From the NCBI RefSeq assembly GCF_009695905.1, contig NZ_VUNA01000010.1:28845-92844 (forward strand): a DNA stretch of 64,000 bases, written 5' to 3'. The notes beneath the pieces are model-generated. The model searched no databases. It saw nothing but the letters and a program-made list of their open reading frames with translations, and was not told the origin of the DNA. The DNA comes from Mogibacterium kristiansenii. GTDB taxonomy: Bacteria; Bacillota; Clostridia; Peptostreptococcales; Anaerovoracaceae. A program made the translations under genes and the position numbers. This document shows, piece after piece, positions 8,317 through 16,804 of this stretch (position 1 is its first letter; each line of letters starts with the position of its first letter).

Positions 8317-9600
8317 ATGTTCGTAGATAGAGCAGAAATTAATATCGTTTCCGGTAAGGGCGGAAACGGAGCGGTTACCTTCCGTCGGGAACCATTTGTG
8401 CCGGAAGGAGGCCCGGATGGCGGCGATGGCGGTAACGGCGGCAGTGTAATCTTTGAAGCGGATAACAACCTGCGTACCCTTATGGATTTCAAATACAAGC
8501 GTGTGTATAAGGCGGAATCCGGTCAGGATGGAATGCGCCGGAAACGTTTCGGAAAGAAAGGTCAGGATCTCATCATTCACGTTCCGGTGGGTACTTTGAT
8601 TATCGACAAAGAAACCGGGCTGCTGATGAAGGATATGAAGAATCCGGGAGATCGACTGGTTGCCGCAAAGGGTGGCAAAGGCGGAAAGGGAAACGTGCAT
8701 TTCAAGAACTCTGTACGTCAGGCGCCAAATTTTGCAGAAGCCGGAGCGTTGGCAAAGGAACGTACCGTTATTCTGGAGCTGAAGTTGATCGCCGACGTTG
8801 GACTTTTGGGATTCCCGAATGTGGGGAAATCCACTCTTCTGTCGGTGGCTACCAGTGCAAAACCGAAAATTGCGAATTATCATTTTACCACAATTGATCC
8901 GAATCTGGGTGTGGTGAACATCCACGACAAGAGCTTTGTGATGGCGGATATCGCCGGCATCATTGAAGGTGCTCATATGGGCTTTGGCTTGGGAATTCGT
9001 TTTCTGAAGCATATAGAGCGTACTAAGATGCTGATTCATGTCATCGACGTTTCCGGAAGTGAAGGTCGGAATCCAATCGAGGATTATAAGAAAATAAATG
9101 CGGAACTGGAGCAGTACGATCCGTCACTCTTGAAGAAACCGCAGATTATCGCTGCCAATAAGATTGATTTGGTGGAGGATGAAGAAGCGCTGAACGCATT
9201 TATGGATTTCATGGAAAAGGAAGGTCGAGATGTCTTCCCGATTTCCGCAGCGACTCGCCAGGGCGTGGAAGAGCTTCTCAATGAAACATTAAATCGGATT
9301 GAGAATTACATTCCTCCGGAAGAAGATGAAATCGAACTCTTCGACTTTGAAAAGGATGAATACGATGCGGATTACAAGAAGCTGGAAGCATTCGTGGCAG
9401 AGGATGGCGCTTACGAATTAACCGGCGGTCAGTTGCTGAAGATTTTCCGTTCTACCAACTTTACCGATGTGGGATCCATGCGGTACTTGTATCGGTATAT
9501 TGTGAACAAGGGCGGAATCGATATGCTGAAGGAACTGGGTCTTCAGGAAGGGGATACGGTTCGAATCGAGGATTACGAATTTGAATATTATGACGATTAG
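8317..9600 (+). CDS. obgE: GTPase Obg/CgtA
   Basis: 427-aa ribosome-assembly and stress GTPase. The glycine-rich Obg fold is N-terminal (GKGGNGAVTFRRE). The G domain has G1 GFPNVGKS, G3 DIAG and G4 NKID. A C-terminal OCT domain spans about residues 345-427. Start ATG 8317 follows GGGAG, and the N-terminus MFVDRAEI matches the family. Confidence 0.96.
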   Translation: MFVDRAEINIVSGKGGNGAVTFRREPFVPEGGPDGGDGGNGGSVIFEADNNLRTLMDFKYKRVYKAESGQDGMRRKRFGKKGQDLIIHVPVGTLIIDKETGLLMKDMKNPGDRLVAAKGGKGGKGNVHFKNSVRQAPNFAEAGALAKERTVILELKLIADVGLLGFPNVGKSTLLSVATSAKPKIANYHFTTIDPNLGVVNIHDKSFVMADIAGIIEGAHMGFGLGIRFLKHIERTKMLIHVIDVSGSEGRNPIEDYKKINAELEQYDPSLLKKPQIIAANKIDLVEDEEALNAFMDFMEKEGRDVFPISAATRQGVEELLNETLNRIENYIPPEEDEIELFDFEKDEYDADYKKLEAFVAEDGAYELTGGQLLKIFRSTNFTDVGSMRYLYRYIVNKGGIDMLKELGLQEGDTVRIEDYEFEYYDD

Positions 9601-9640
9601 TCTCATAATGCGGCTCCCGGCCGGCATGTTGAGCTAAAAC

Positions 9641-9680
9641 GAAAACCACAGGGTTTGTAAATTCTGTGGTTTTATTTTTT
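9641..9680 (+). terminator. Rho-independent terminator after obgE
   Basis: GAAAACCACAG pairs with CTGTGGTTTT around a 12-nt loop, followed by an AT-rich T-tract. The ~140 bp from here to comEA is A/T-rich and shows nothing else I can name. Confidence 0.8.
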
Positions 9681-9821
9681 GTGGAAAAAATCTGTTTTTA
9701 AACGGTTTTTTCGGTTTTTTAATTCATTCTACGAGAAACGTAAACCTTTTGCGGGAGTTTTCAGACCTTTGCGCTTTCTTCTTTTTTCAATTATGATGGA
9801 AAAAAAGAAGGAGGATGAGAT

Positions 9822-10439
9822 ATGATTAGTTTTATTAGAAAAATATATGAAGAAAATTCCAAAATAGTATTTAAATTTCTATTGATATTGATTATAGTTA
9901 TATTGACTGTTGTAGTTAGTGTCCGACAGAATGCATCGAATGAAATTGATTTGGGCGCGGCGAAAGAAACGGACAAGGTTTCCGCTGAGGAAACTTCAGA
10001 GAAGGAATACTATGTGGATATCAGTGGGGAGGTGAAGAAACCGGGGGTTTACAAGGTAAAGAAGAAAACCCGCCTGGTGTTTCTCATCGACAAGGCCGGG
10101 GGATTAACCGGAAAGGCGGATTTGGATGCAATTAATCAGGCTTCCTATGTGGAAGACGGTGCAAAGATTATCATTCCGAAGAAAGGAGAGAATAAGAATT
10201 CGGATGAGGCGGGGGCAGATGCGTCGGAAACGTCTGTCGGCAATACGAGTGGAAAAATTAATATCAATCAGGCTTCTGCAGAGGAATTGACATCGATACC
10301 GGGCGTCGGGACTGTAATTGCTCAACGAATTGTAGAGTACAGGAACGGTGCGAGGTTCAACAGTATTGAAGAAATTAAAAACGTGAAGGGAATCGGGGAT
10401 GCGACTTTTGAGAAAATGAAAGGCAGTATTACGGTGTAG
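9822..10439 (+). CDS. comEA: ComEA-like competence protein (SLBB plus helix-hairpin-helix)
   Basis: 205 aa. It has an N-terminal membrane anchor at about residues 17-36. An SLBB domain (VDISGEVKKPGVYKV, about residues 65-120) and a Gly/Ser/Asp linker follow. A C-terminal (HhH)2 DNA-binding unit (ININQASAEELTSIPGVG and IKNVKGIGDATFEKM) ends the protein. This is the layout of the surface double-stranded-DNA receptor of transformation. comEB and comEC are not beside it, so a full uptake machine cannot be claimed from this window. Confidence 0.9.
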   Translation: MISFIRKIYEENSKIVFKFLLILIIVILTVVVSVRQNASNEIDLGAAKETDKVSAEETSEKEYYVDISGEVKKPGVYKVKKKTRLVFLIDKAGGLTGKADLDAINQASYVEDGAKIIIPKKGENKNSDEAGADASETSVGNTSGKININQASAEELTSIPGVGTVIAQRIVEYRNGARFNSIEEIKNVKGIGDATFEKMKGSITV

Positions 10440-10454
10440 ACAGGAGTATTTGTT

Positions 10455-10997
10455 ATGAATGATCGCTCTGTGTTAGATAATTCATTGGATAAGAAAAAGG
10501 ATTGGTTAGAGAAACTCCACAAGACATTGAAGGAATCACAACATTCCACCATTGTGTTCACGTTGCAAAAAGAATCGGATTTTCCCTCCATGATGCGGGA
10601 ATATGCACCGATTATAACGTACGACCGAATTATGGAATTGGAAACGGGAAATCGTGTGATGGATAATATTCACACGTTCTTGGAAACATGCAACATACCG
10701 GACTCTCGAAACGGTACATCCTATATTTACGAATGCATTTTTTTGATTCGAAAGTATAAGGATGAAAAGTATGCGGTAACGAAGGATATTTATCCGGAAA
10801 TCGCCAAGAGAAATCGAACTTCCGCAGCGGTAGTGGAATCGGCTATTCGCTGCTGTATCAAACAAACTTGGGAGGAAACCCGAGAGGGAAGTGAGAAAGG
10901 CATGCGAGCGCTGTTTCAGAAGCGTCCGTCGAATTTAGTTTTTATACGGAAATTATGCGACTATATAGAAAATGAAGAATTGCATTTTTGTAAGTAA
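10455..10997 (+). CDS. Spo0A C-terminal-domain-like protein without receiver domain
   Basis: 180 aa. The central and C-terminal part resembles the Spo0A effector domain: a helix ending in GTSYIYECIFLI, then VTKDIYPEIAKRNRTSAAVVESAIRCCIKQTW, read here as two pieces (VTKDIYPEIAKRN and VVESAIRCCIKQTW), then KRPSNLVFIRKLCDYI. The N-terminal ~70 residues are not a response-regulator receiver and lack the phospho-acceptor Asp pattern. It is a likely DNA-binding regulator 15 bp after comEA. Assignment is by motif reading; its targets are unknown. Confidence 0.65.
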   Translation: MNDRSVLDNSLDKKKDWLEKLHKTLKESQHSTIVFTLQKESDFPSMMREYAPIITYDRIMELETGNRVMDNIHTFLETCNIPDSRNGTSYIYECIFLIRKYKDEKYAVTKDIYPEIAKRNRTSAAVVESAIRCCIKQTWEETREGSEKGMRALFQKRPSNLVFIRKLCDYIENEELHFCK

Positions 10998-11022
10998 TTC
11001 ACAAAATCAATACCTCAACTCA

Positions 11023-11051
11023 TTGATAAGTACTAACTTCCGTGCTATTAT
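11023..11051 (+). promoter_or_regulatory. promoter of PFOR gene
   Basis: TTGATA and TATTAT separated by 17 bp, 36 bp upstream of the start codon. Confidence 0.65.
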
Positions 11052-11087
11052 GTAAATGCTTTGAGAAAATTGAAGGGGGTATTTACG

Positions 11088-14000
11088 ATGGGTAAAAAAA
11101 GAATATTAAAAACCATGGATGGTAATACTGCGGCTGCACATGTAGCATATGCTTTCTCCGAGGTATCCGCAATATACCCCATTACACCATCGTCAGTGAT
11201 GGCCGAAAACATAGATGCTTGGGCAAACCAGGGCCGGAAGAATCTGTTTGACCAAGAAGTAAAGATTGTAGAAATGCAGTCGGAAGGCGGCGCTGCCGGT
11301 GCCGTCCATGGTTCGTTAATTACCGGATCGCTAACATCTACTTATACCGCATCGCAGGGTCTGCTCCTGATGATTCCGAACATGTATAAGATTGCGGCGG
11401 AACGGTTGCCGGGCGTTTTTCATGTAGCGGCAAGAGCTATCACCACGCAGTCTTTGTCTATTTTTGGAGACCATTCGGACGTGATGGCCACCAGACAAAC
11501 CGGTTTTACCATGCTGGCCTCTAACAGCCCGCAAGAAGTAATGGATTTGGCGGCAGTGGCGCATTTGGCGGCAATTAAGGCTAGCTTGCCGGTACTCCAC
11601 TTCTTTGATGGCTTCAGAACCAGTCATGAACAGCAGAAAATTGAAGTATGGGATTACGATACACTGGGAAAGATGCTGGATTGGGATGCCGTTGCGGCAT
11701 TCCGAAAGAAAGCACAGAACCCGAATCATCCGCACCTTATGGGTTCTGCGGAGCAACCGGAAACATTCTTCCAGCACAGCGAATCCAGAAATGAGGCATA
11801 TCTGGATGCGGTAGAAACAGTTGCTTCGGTAATGGAACAGGTGAACAAAGAAGCGGGAACGGATTACAAGCCGTTCAATTATTACGGTGCGCCGGACGCC
11901 ACCGAAGTAATCGTGGCAATGGGTTCCGTTTGTGAAACGGCAGAAGAAGTCGTGGATTATCTGAATGCGCAGGGACGCAAGGTGGGGCTGGTGAAAGTAC
12001 ACCTGTACCGTCCGTTCTCTTCCAAGTATCTGTCCGCAGCAATCCCGGTATCTGTTCAGAGAATCGCCGTGCTGGATCGAACCAAAGAACCGGGATCACA
12101 GGGCGAACCGCTGTATTTGGATGTGGTAAGTGCGCTGAAGGAACAGTCCCGCAGCGAAATTACCGTTGCGAGGGGCAGATACGGACTAGGATCCAAAGAT
12201 ACTCAGCCGGGAGATCTTATTGCGGTATACGACAATCTCGGTGCCGCAAATCCGAAAATGGAATTTACGATTTCCATCACCGACGATGTGACGCATCTGT
12301 CCTTGCCGAGAACCTGCAATCCGGTGGTTTCATCGTCATCCACGATTTCCTGCAAGTTCTGGGGACTGGGTGCCGACGGAACAGTGGGCGCAAATAAAAA
12401 CAGCGTAAAAATAATCGGAGACAACACCGACAAATACGTTCAGGCGTACTTCCAGTACGACTCGAAGAAATCCGGCGGTGTTACCATTTCCCACCTGCGT
12501 TTCGGCGATGAACCGATTCGCTCCACCTATTATGTAAACAACGCAGACTTTATTGCCTGCCATAATGCATCCTACATGCATAAATATCAGATTGTGCAGG
12601 ATGTCAATCCGGGTGGAACCTTCCTGCTGAACTGCAGCTGGAGTGATGAAGAACTGAATGCAGTACTTCCTGCATCGGCAAAGAGATACATTGCAGAGAA
12701 CAATATCCGGTTCTACACCTGTGATGCGGTGGATATCGCCGTGAAACTGGGCCTGGGTGCTCGAAGAACCAACACGGTACTGCAGGCGGCCTTCTTCAAG
12801 CTGTCTGAAGTTATTCCAATTGATAAAGCGGTTGGATATATGAAGGAAGCGATTCAGAAGACTTATGGCCGCAAGGGAGAAGATATCGTTGCCATGAACT
12901 GCGAAGCGGTGGATGCCGGAATTACCCATGTTCATCAGGTAGAAGTACCGGAAGCGTGGAAGAATGCGGTTGAGGAACCGGCCGACAAGTCCGTAGAGAC
13001 AGATCGACCGGACCTGAAACAGTACGTCGAAGAGATATTGATTCCGGACTCGGCAATGGAAGGAGATTCCATTCCGGTGTCTCGATTTGTAAAGACGAAC
13101 GACGGAATGATTCCTTCCGGCACGGCAGCATTTGAGAAGCGAGGCGTGGCCATTTCCGTTCCGAAGTGGATTCCGGAAAACTGCCTCCAGTGTAATATGT
13201 GTTCCTTCGTGTGTCCGCACGGTGCAATCCGTCCGTTTGCGGTTACCGAGGATGAAGCGGCAAAGTCCGGTGCGGCTGCAATGGAAATGAAGGGAAAGGA
13301 TGGAGACGGCCGGAAATTCGCTCTGGCAATCTCTTCCTATGACTGTGCAGGCTGTGGTTCCTGTGTCGAATCCTGCCCGGCAAAGAACAAGGCTCTGGAG
13401 ATGGTTTCCTTCGAGTCTTCGGAATCCCAGGAGGAGCAGAAGGTTTTCGATTACCTGGAGAAGCATGTGGGCCAGGAAATCGGTGCGACGGAGGCAAAAT
13501 CCGTTAAGGAAGTGGGCTTCCGGAAGCCGTATTTGGAATTCTCGGGTGCGTGCCCGGGATGCGGTGAGTCGCCTTATGCAAAGCTGGTAACACAGCTCTT
13601 TGGCAACCGCATGATTATAGCGAATGCCACCGGCTGCAGTTCCATCTGGGGCGGCAGTGCACCGAGCACTCCGTATACCGTTGATAAGAACGGAAGAGGT
13701 CCGGCGTGGTCCAACTCCCTCTTTGAGGACAATGCGGAATTCGGACTGGGCATGGCAATTTCGGTTCAGGCTCGTCGCAAGGAGCTTTGCAGTAAAGTTG
13801 CTCAGCTGGCGGCACATCCGGAGTGTGCGGAAGCCGCGGAAGCGTGGATGAATCATATGAATGACGGCATTGAGTCGGAGGTGACCGGCGATAACCTGCT
13901 GAAGGCAATTTCGGACTGCGAACTGCCGGAGGCGGCGTATGTACGGGAGAATTCCGATTTACTGGTAAAACCATCCGTATGGATGTTCGGCGGAGACGGT

Positions 14001-14627
14001 TGGGCATATGATATCGGTTACGGCGGTCTGGATCACGCACTGGCATCCGGTGAAAACATCAATGTACTGGTATTCGATACCGAGGTATATTCAAACACCG
14101 GCGGACAGGCATCCAAATCCACTCCGACAGGTGCGGTAGCACAGTTTGCCGCAGGCGGAAAGAAGAACGGAAAGAAAAATCTGGCACAGATGGCAATGGC
14201 GTACGGTTATGTATACGTGGCACAGATTGCGATGGGTGCGAACCCGAACCAGGCGATTCGCGCGATTCGGGAAGCAGAGGCGTATGATGGCCCATCCATC
14301 ATCGTGGCATATTCCCCGTGCATTAACCACGGTATTCGTACCGGCATGAAGAATTCCATGCAGGAGATGAAGAAGGCCGTGGAATCCGGATATTGGAACC
14401 TGTTCCGCTACAACCCAACAAACGTTTCGGAGAAAAAGAATCCGCTGACCGTGGACAGCAAGGAACCAACCGTAGACTATAAAGACTTCCTGATGGGAGA
14501 AGTACGTTACAGGTCGTTACAGCAGGCGGATCCGGAGAAAGCGGAAAGACTCTTTGATGAGGCTTCTGAAAATGCGAAGAACAGATATGACGCATTGATT
14601 CGCCAACGAAATTCTTTGGAGAAATAA
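11088..14627 (+). CDS. nifJ: Pyruvate:ferredoxin (flavodoxin) oxidoreductase
   Basis: 1179-aa single-chain PFOR that converts pyruvate and CoA to acetyl-CoA and CO2 while reducing ferredoxin. The pyrimidine-binding N-domain has YPITPSSVMAE. The gamma domain lies at about 430-640. Two 4Fe-4S motifs follow (CLQCNMCSFVCP near 700, CAGCGSCVESCP near 760). The C-terminal TPP domain has GACPGCGE, GDGWAYDIG and VYSNTGGQ. Start ATG 11088 follows GAAGGGGGT. It marks anaerobic pyruvate metabolism. Confidence 0.96.
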   Translation: MGKKRILKTMDGNTAAAHVAYAFSEVSAIYPITPSSVMAENIDAWANQGRKNLFDQEVKIVEMQSEGGAAGAVHGSLITGSLTSTYTASQGLLLMIPNMYKIAAERLPGVFHVAARAITTQSLSIFGDHSDVMATRQTGFTMLASNSPQEVMDLAAVAHLAAIKASLPVLHFFDGFRTSHEQQKIEVWDYDTLGKMLDWDAVAAFRKKAQNPNHPHLMGSAEQPETFFQHSESRNEAYLDAVETVASVMEQVNKEAGTDYKPFNYYGAPDATEVIVAMGSVCETAEEVVDYLNAQGRKVGLVKVHLYRPFSSKYLSAAIPVSVQRIAVLDRTKEPGSQGEPLYLDVVSALKEQSRSEITVARGRYGLGSKDTQPGDLIAVYDNLGAANPKMEFTISITDDVTHLSLPRTCNPVVSSSSTISCKFWGLGADGTVGANKNSVKIIGDNTDKYVQAYFQYDSKKSGGVTISHLRFGDEPIRSTYYVNNADFIACHNASYMHKYQIVQDVNPGGTFLLNCSWSDEELNAVLPASAKRYIAENNIRFYTCDAVDIAVKLGLGARRTNTVLQAAFFKLSEVIPIDKAVGYMKEAIQKTYGRKGEDIVAMNCEAVDAGITHVHQVEVPEAWKNAVEEPADKSVETDRPDLKQYVEEILIPDSAMEGDSIPVSRFVKTNDGMIPSGTAAFEKRGVAISVPKWIPENCLQCNMCSFVCPHGAIRPFAVTEDEAAKSGAAAMEMKGKDGDGRKFALAISSYDCAGCGSCVESCPAKNKALEMVSFESSESQEEQKVFDYLEKHVGQEIGATEAKSVKEVGFRKPYLEFSGACPGCGESPYAKLVTQLFGNRMIIANATGCSSIWGGSAPSTPYTVDKNGRGPAWSNSLFEDNAEFGLGMAISVQARRKELCSKVAQLAAHPECAEAAEAWMNHMNDGIESEVTGDNLLKAISDCELPEAAYVRENSDLLVKPSVWMFGGDGWAYDIGYGGLDHALASGENINVLVFDTEVYSNTGGQASKSTPTGAVAQFAAGGKKNGKKNLAQMAMAYGYVYVAQIAMGANPNQAIRAIREAEAYDGPSIIVAYSPCINHGIRTGMKNSMQEMKKAVESGYWNLFRYNPTNVSEKKNPLTVDSKEPTVDYKDFLMGEVRYRSLQQADPEKAERLFDEASENAKNRYDALIRQRNSLEK

Positions 14628-14631
14628 TTTT

Positions 14632-14799
14632 ATGGAAAAAGAGAAAATCAATAGAATCAACCAACTGGCAAAACTATCGAAAGAGCGAGCGCTGACGGCC
14701 GAAGAAAAAAGCGAACAGCAGGAACTTCGGAAAGAGTTTATCAAAGAAATCCGTGCCGATGTACGGAGTCAGCTGGAGAGCATTGAAATCGTTGATTAA
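14632..14799 (+). CDS. DUF896 (UPF0291, YnzC-like) protein
   Basis: 55 aa, highly charged, predicted two-helix protein: it opens MEKEKINRINQLAKLSKERA with the family's LTAEEKSEQQELRKEF core. The family is small and cytosolic. Members in Bacillus belong to SOS-linked operons, but no biochemical function can be given here. It lies 4 bp after the PFOR stop and is probably co-transcribed. Confidence 0.85.
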   Translation: MEKEKINRINQLAKLSKERALTAEEKSEQQELRKEFIKEIRADVRSQLESIEIVD

Positions 14800-14844
14800 G
14801 TACAACAAAATGGACTGCCGATGCGGCAGTCCATTTTGTTGTAC
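14800..14844. terminator. bidirectional terminator between convergent units
   Basis: Perfect 21-bp inverted repeat around an ATG loop. Each arm carries an A/T-rich outer half (ACAAAAT) and a GC-rich inner half (GGACTGCCG). It lies between the PFOR/DUF896 unit and the minus-strand TSCPD gene and can serve both strands. Confidence 0.8.
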
Positions 14845-14862
14845 AAGCTTTTCTTTTCGCGT

Positions 14863-15117
14863 TTACGCCTGTTCCTGCATAGCCTTCAATGCTCTGGACA
14901 GCTGATCCGGACATGAAGTATCCTTGAAACCGCAGCGAATGCCGCTGAGGCGGTCAATGGCATTTTCCACGGTCATTCCTTTCAGAAGTGCGGAGATTCC
15001 CTGGAGGTTGCCGTTGCATCCGCCGGTAAAGCGAACGTCCTGAATGATGTTTCCTTCGGTTTCAATCTCGATAAGCTGGGAACAAACGCCCTGCGGTCTG
15101 AATGTAAACTGGTTCAT
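14863..15117 (-). CDS. TSCPD-domain protein (TIGR03905-like)
   Basis: 84 aa. Conserved Cys residues sit in GVCSQ, GGCNGN, IRCGF and near the C-terminus in the eponymous TSCPD motif. The same small domain occurs at the end of some adenosylcobalamin-dependent ribonucleotide reductases. Stand-alone versions are of unknown function. It is the last gene of a minus-strand set with the HD protein and the nucleoside phosphorylase. Confidence 0.8.
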   Translation of the reverse strand: MNQFTFRPQGVCSQLIEIETEGNIIQDVRFTGGCNGNLQGISALLKGMTVENAIDRLSGIRCGFKDTSCPDQLSRALKAMQEQA

Positions 15118-15159
15118 GGTTGAATAATCCTTTCATAATAATTTGCGTTTGGAAATAAC

Positions 15160-15735
15160 TTACAGGCCCAAAACATCCGAAATCTTCTTCATGGAATCCA
15201 TCGCGATGAGGATAAACTCGTCGAAGGTGATGCCTGTTTCTTCAATGGCCATCATGAACTGACGGTTTGCACCCTTTGCGAAACGAGTTTCGTTGAAGCG
15301 CTTCTTGATGGACTTTGGCTTAACGCTGGCCAGCTTTTTATCCGGATAAATCTGGGCAACGGCTTTCACGAATCCGCTCATCGGATCCGCCGCCAGAATG
15401 GCATACTGCAAAGTAGTGTGGGCGATTACGCCGGATTCCGGATTGTGTGCGCAGATGGCATCAATCAGAACTTGATCGTCGTAGCCTTCCTTCCGAAGAA
15501 TGTCTCCGGAAACCGGTCCGTGAGTGGACATATCGTTCTTCCAGTCGCAAGTCTCTTCGTCCAGATCGTGAAGCAGACCCACAATGCCCCAATATTCTAC
15601 ATCTTCCGGTGCCAGGCGTTCTGCCAGCCCGCGCATGATGGCTTCCACGGCATACATGTGCACGATGTAATGATCCGCCTTCACATATTTGTGCAACAGC
15701 TCATTGGCTTTTTCTCTTGTCAGTGGTTCACTCAT
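15160..15735 (-). CDS. HD-domain hydrolase
   Basis: 191 aa. HD signature: H of YIVHMYAVE, the HDLD doublet in GLLHDLDEE, a later ICAHNPE and an Asp in the AADPMSG stretch. This set of metal ligands matches HD phosphohydrolases. Substrate unknown; the neighbouring nucleoside phosphorylase makes a nucleotide plausible, but that is inference. AAGGAG precedes the ATG. Confidence 0.75.
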   Translation of the reverse strand: MSEPLTREKANELLHKYVKADHYIVHMYAVEAIMRGLAERLAPEDVEYWGIVGLLHDLDEETCDWKNDMSTHGPVSGDILRKEGYDDQVLIDAICAHNPESGVIAHTTLQYAILAADPMSGFVKAVAQIYPDKKLASVKPKSIKKRFNETRFAKGANRQFMMAIEETGITFDEFILIAMDSMKKISDVLGL

Positions 15736-15792
15736 GATATAAATCTCCTTTTATAAAAATAATTTTTTGCAGCAACATCTTACAGCAGTCCA

Positions 15793-16611
15793 TTAAACGT
15801 TTACGGCAATGTCCACGACGGTCCGGAAGGAATCCGCAATCTGTGCAGAAGCCTCCAGCACATCGGAGCCGCTGAGGGGTACCGGTGAAATTCCCGCCGC
15901 CGCATTGGCCAGCGCAGAAATGGCGATGATTTCCAGTCCGGCATGTTTTGCCGCGATGGCTTCCGGAACGCTGGACATGCCCACCGCATCGCAACCGATG
16001 GTATGGAGGAAACGAATCTCCGCTGGTGTCTCGAAGCTCGGACCGCTCATCATGGCATACACGCCTTCATATAATTCAATTCCGTCAGCCTGTGCTTCCC
16101 GCAGCACTTTTTTTCGCAGATCCCGATTATATACATCGGACATATCCGGAAAACGATCGCCCAATTCGTCCAAGTTCGGCCCAATAAGGGGATTCATACC
16201 GGACATATTCACGTGATCCCGAATCAGCATCAGATGACCCGGGCGAAAATCCGGGTTGATGGCACCGGAAGCGTTGGTGATAATCAAGCGCCGAATTCCC
16301 AGCAGTGCCATAACCTGAACCGGAAAAATGACGTCCTTCATGGAGTATCCTTCATAATAGTGAAAGCGTCCGGACATCACCAGGAGGGAATGACCGCCTT
16401 TGCGTCCTGCAAAAAGAACCCCTTTGTGATTCGGGGCTGTAGAAGTGACAAAGCCGGGGATATCTCGATATGGAATCTCAACGGGATTCTCCAGAGAGTC
16501 GGCGTAGGTTCCCAGTCCGCTGCCCAGAATGATTCCCGTGTCCGGCAAATCTCCGGAAATCTGTTCTCTGATATATTGCGCCGCCTGTTTCAGCTGTTCC
16601 AATCGGTTCAT
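15793..16611 (-). CDS. Purine-nucleoside phosphorylase, type I
   Basis: 272 aa. It cleaves purine nucleosides with phosphate in salvage. The family marks GSGLG (phosphate loop), MSGRFHYYEG, TNASGAIN, SGPSFETPAE and DAVGMSSVPE are all present in order. ATG 16611 is preferred over GTG 16620, since AGGAGG lies 8 bp before it. It heads a minus-strand operon with the HD and TSCPD genes. Confidence 0.92.
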   Translation of the reverse strand: MNRLEQLKQAAQYIREQISGDLPDTGIILGSGLGTYADSLENPVEIPYRDIPGFVTSTAPNHKGVLFAGRKGGHSLLVMSGRFHYYEGYSMKDVIFPVQVMALLGIRRLIITNASGAINPDFRPGHLMLIRDHVNMSGMNPLIGPNLDELGDRFPDMSDVYNRDLRKKVLREAQADGIELYEGVYAMMSGPSFETPAEIRFLHTIGCDAVGMSSVPEAIAAKHAGLEIIAISALANAAAGISPVPLSGSDVLEASAQIADSFRTVVDIAVNV

Positions 16612-16804
16612 CGCTTGCACCTCCTAATATTCTTTCAACTTCTAGATGTTACCACAATTCCTCATGTCTTTCAATCGGAAGAAAAGGGATTTGAGAAGGG
16701 GGAAAAGAACAAAAAGGAGGGTATCCCAGCAGAAAATGTGCTATAATTTAGTGATTGCAATTGTTGCAACAGACAGAGATTTGAAAAAAGCAATGGGAGG
16801 ATAG

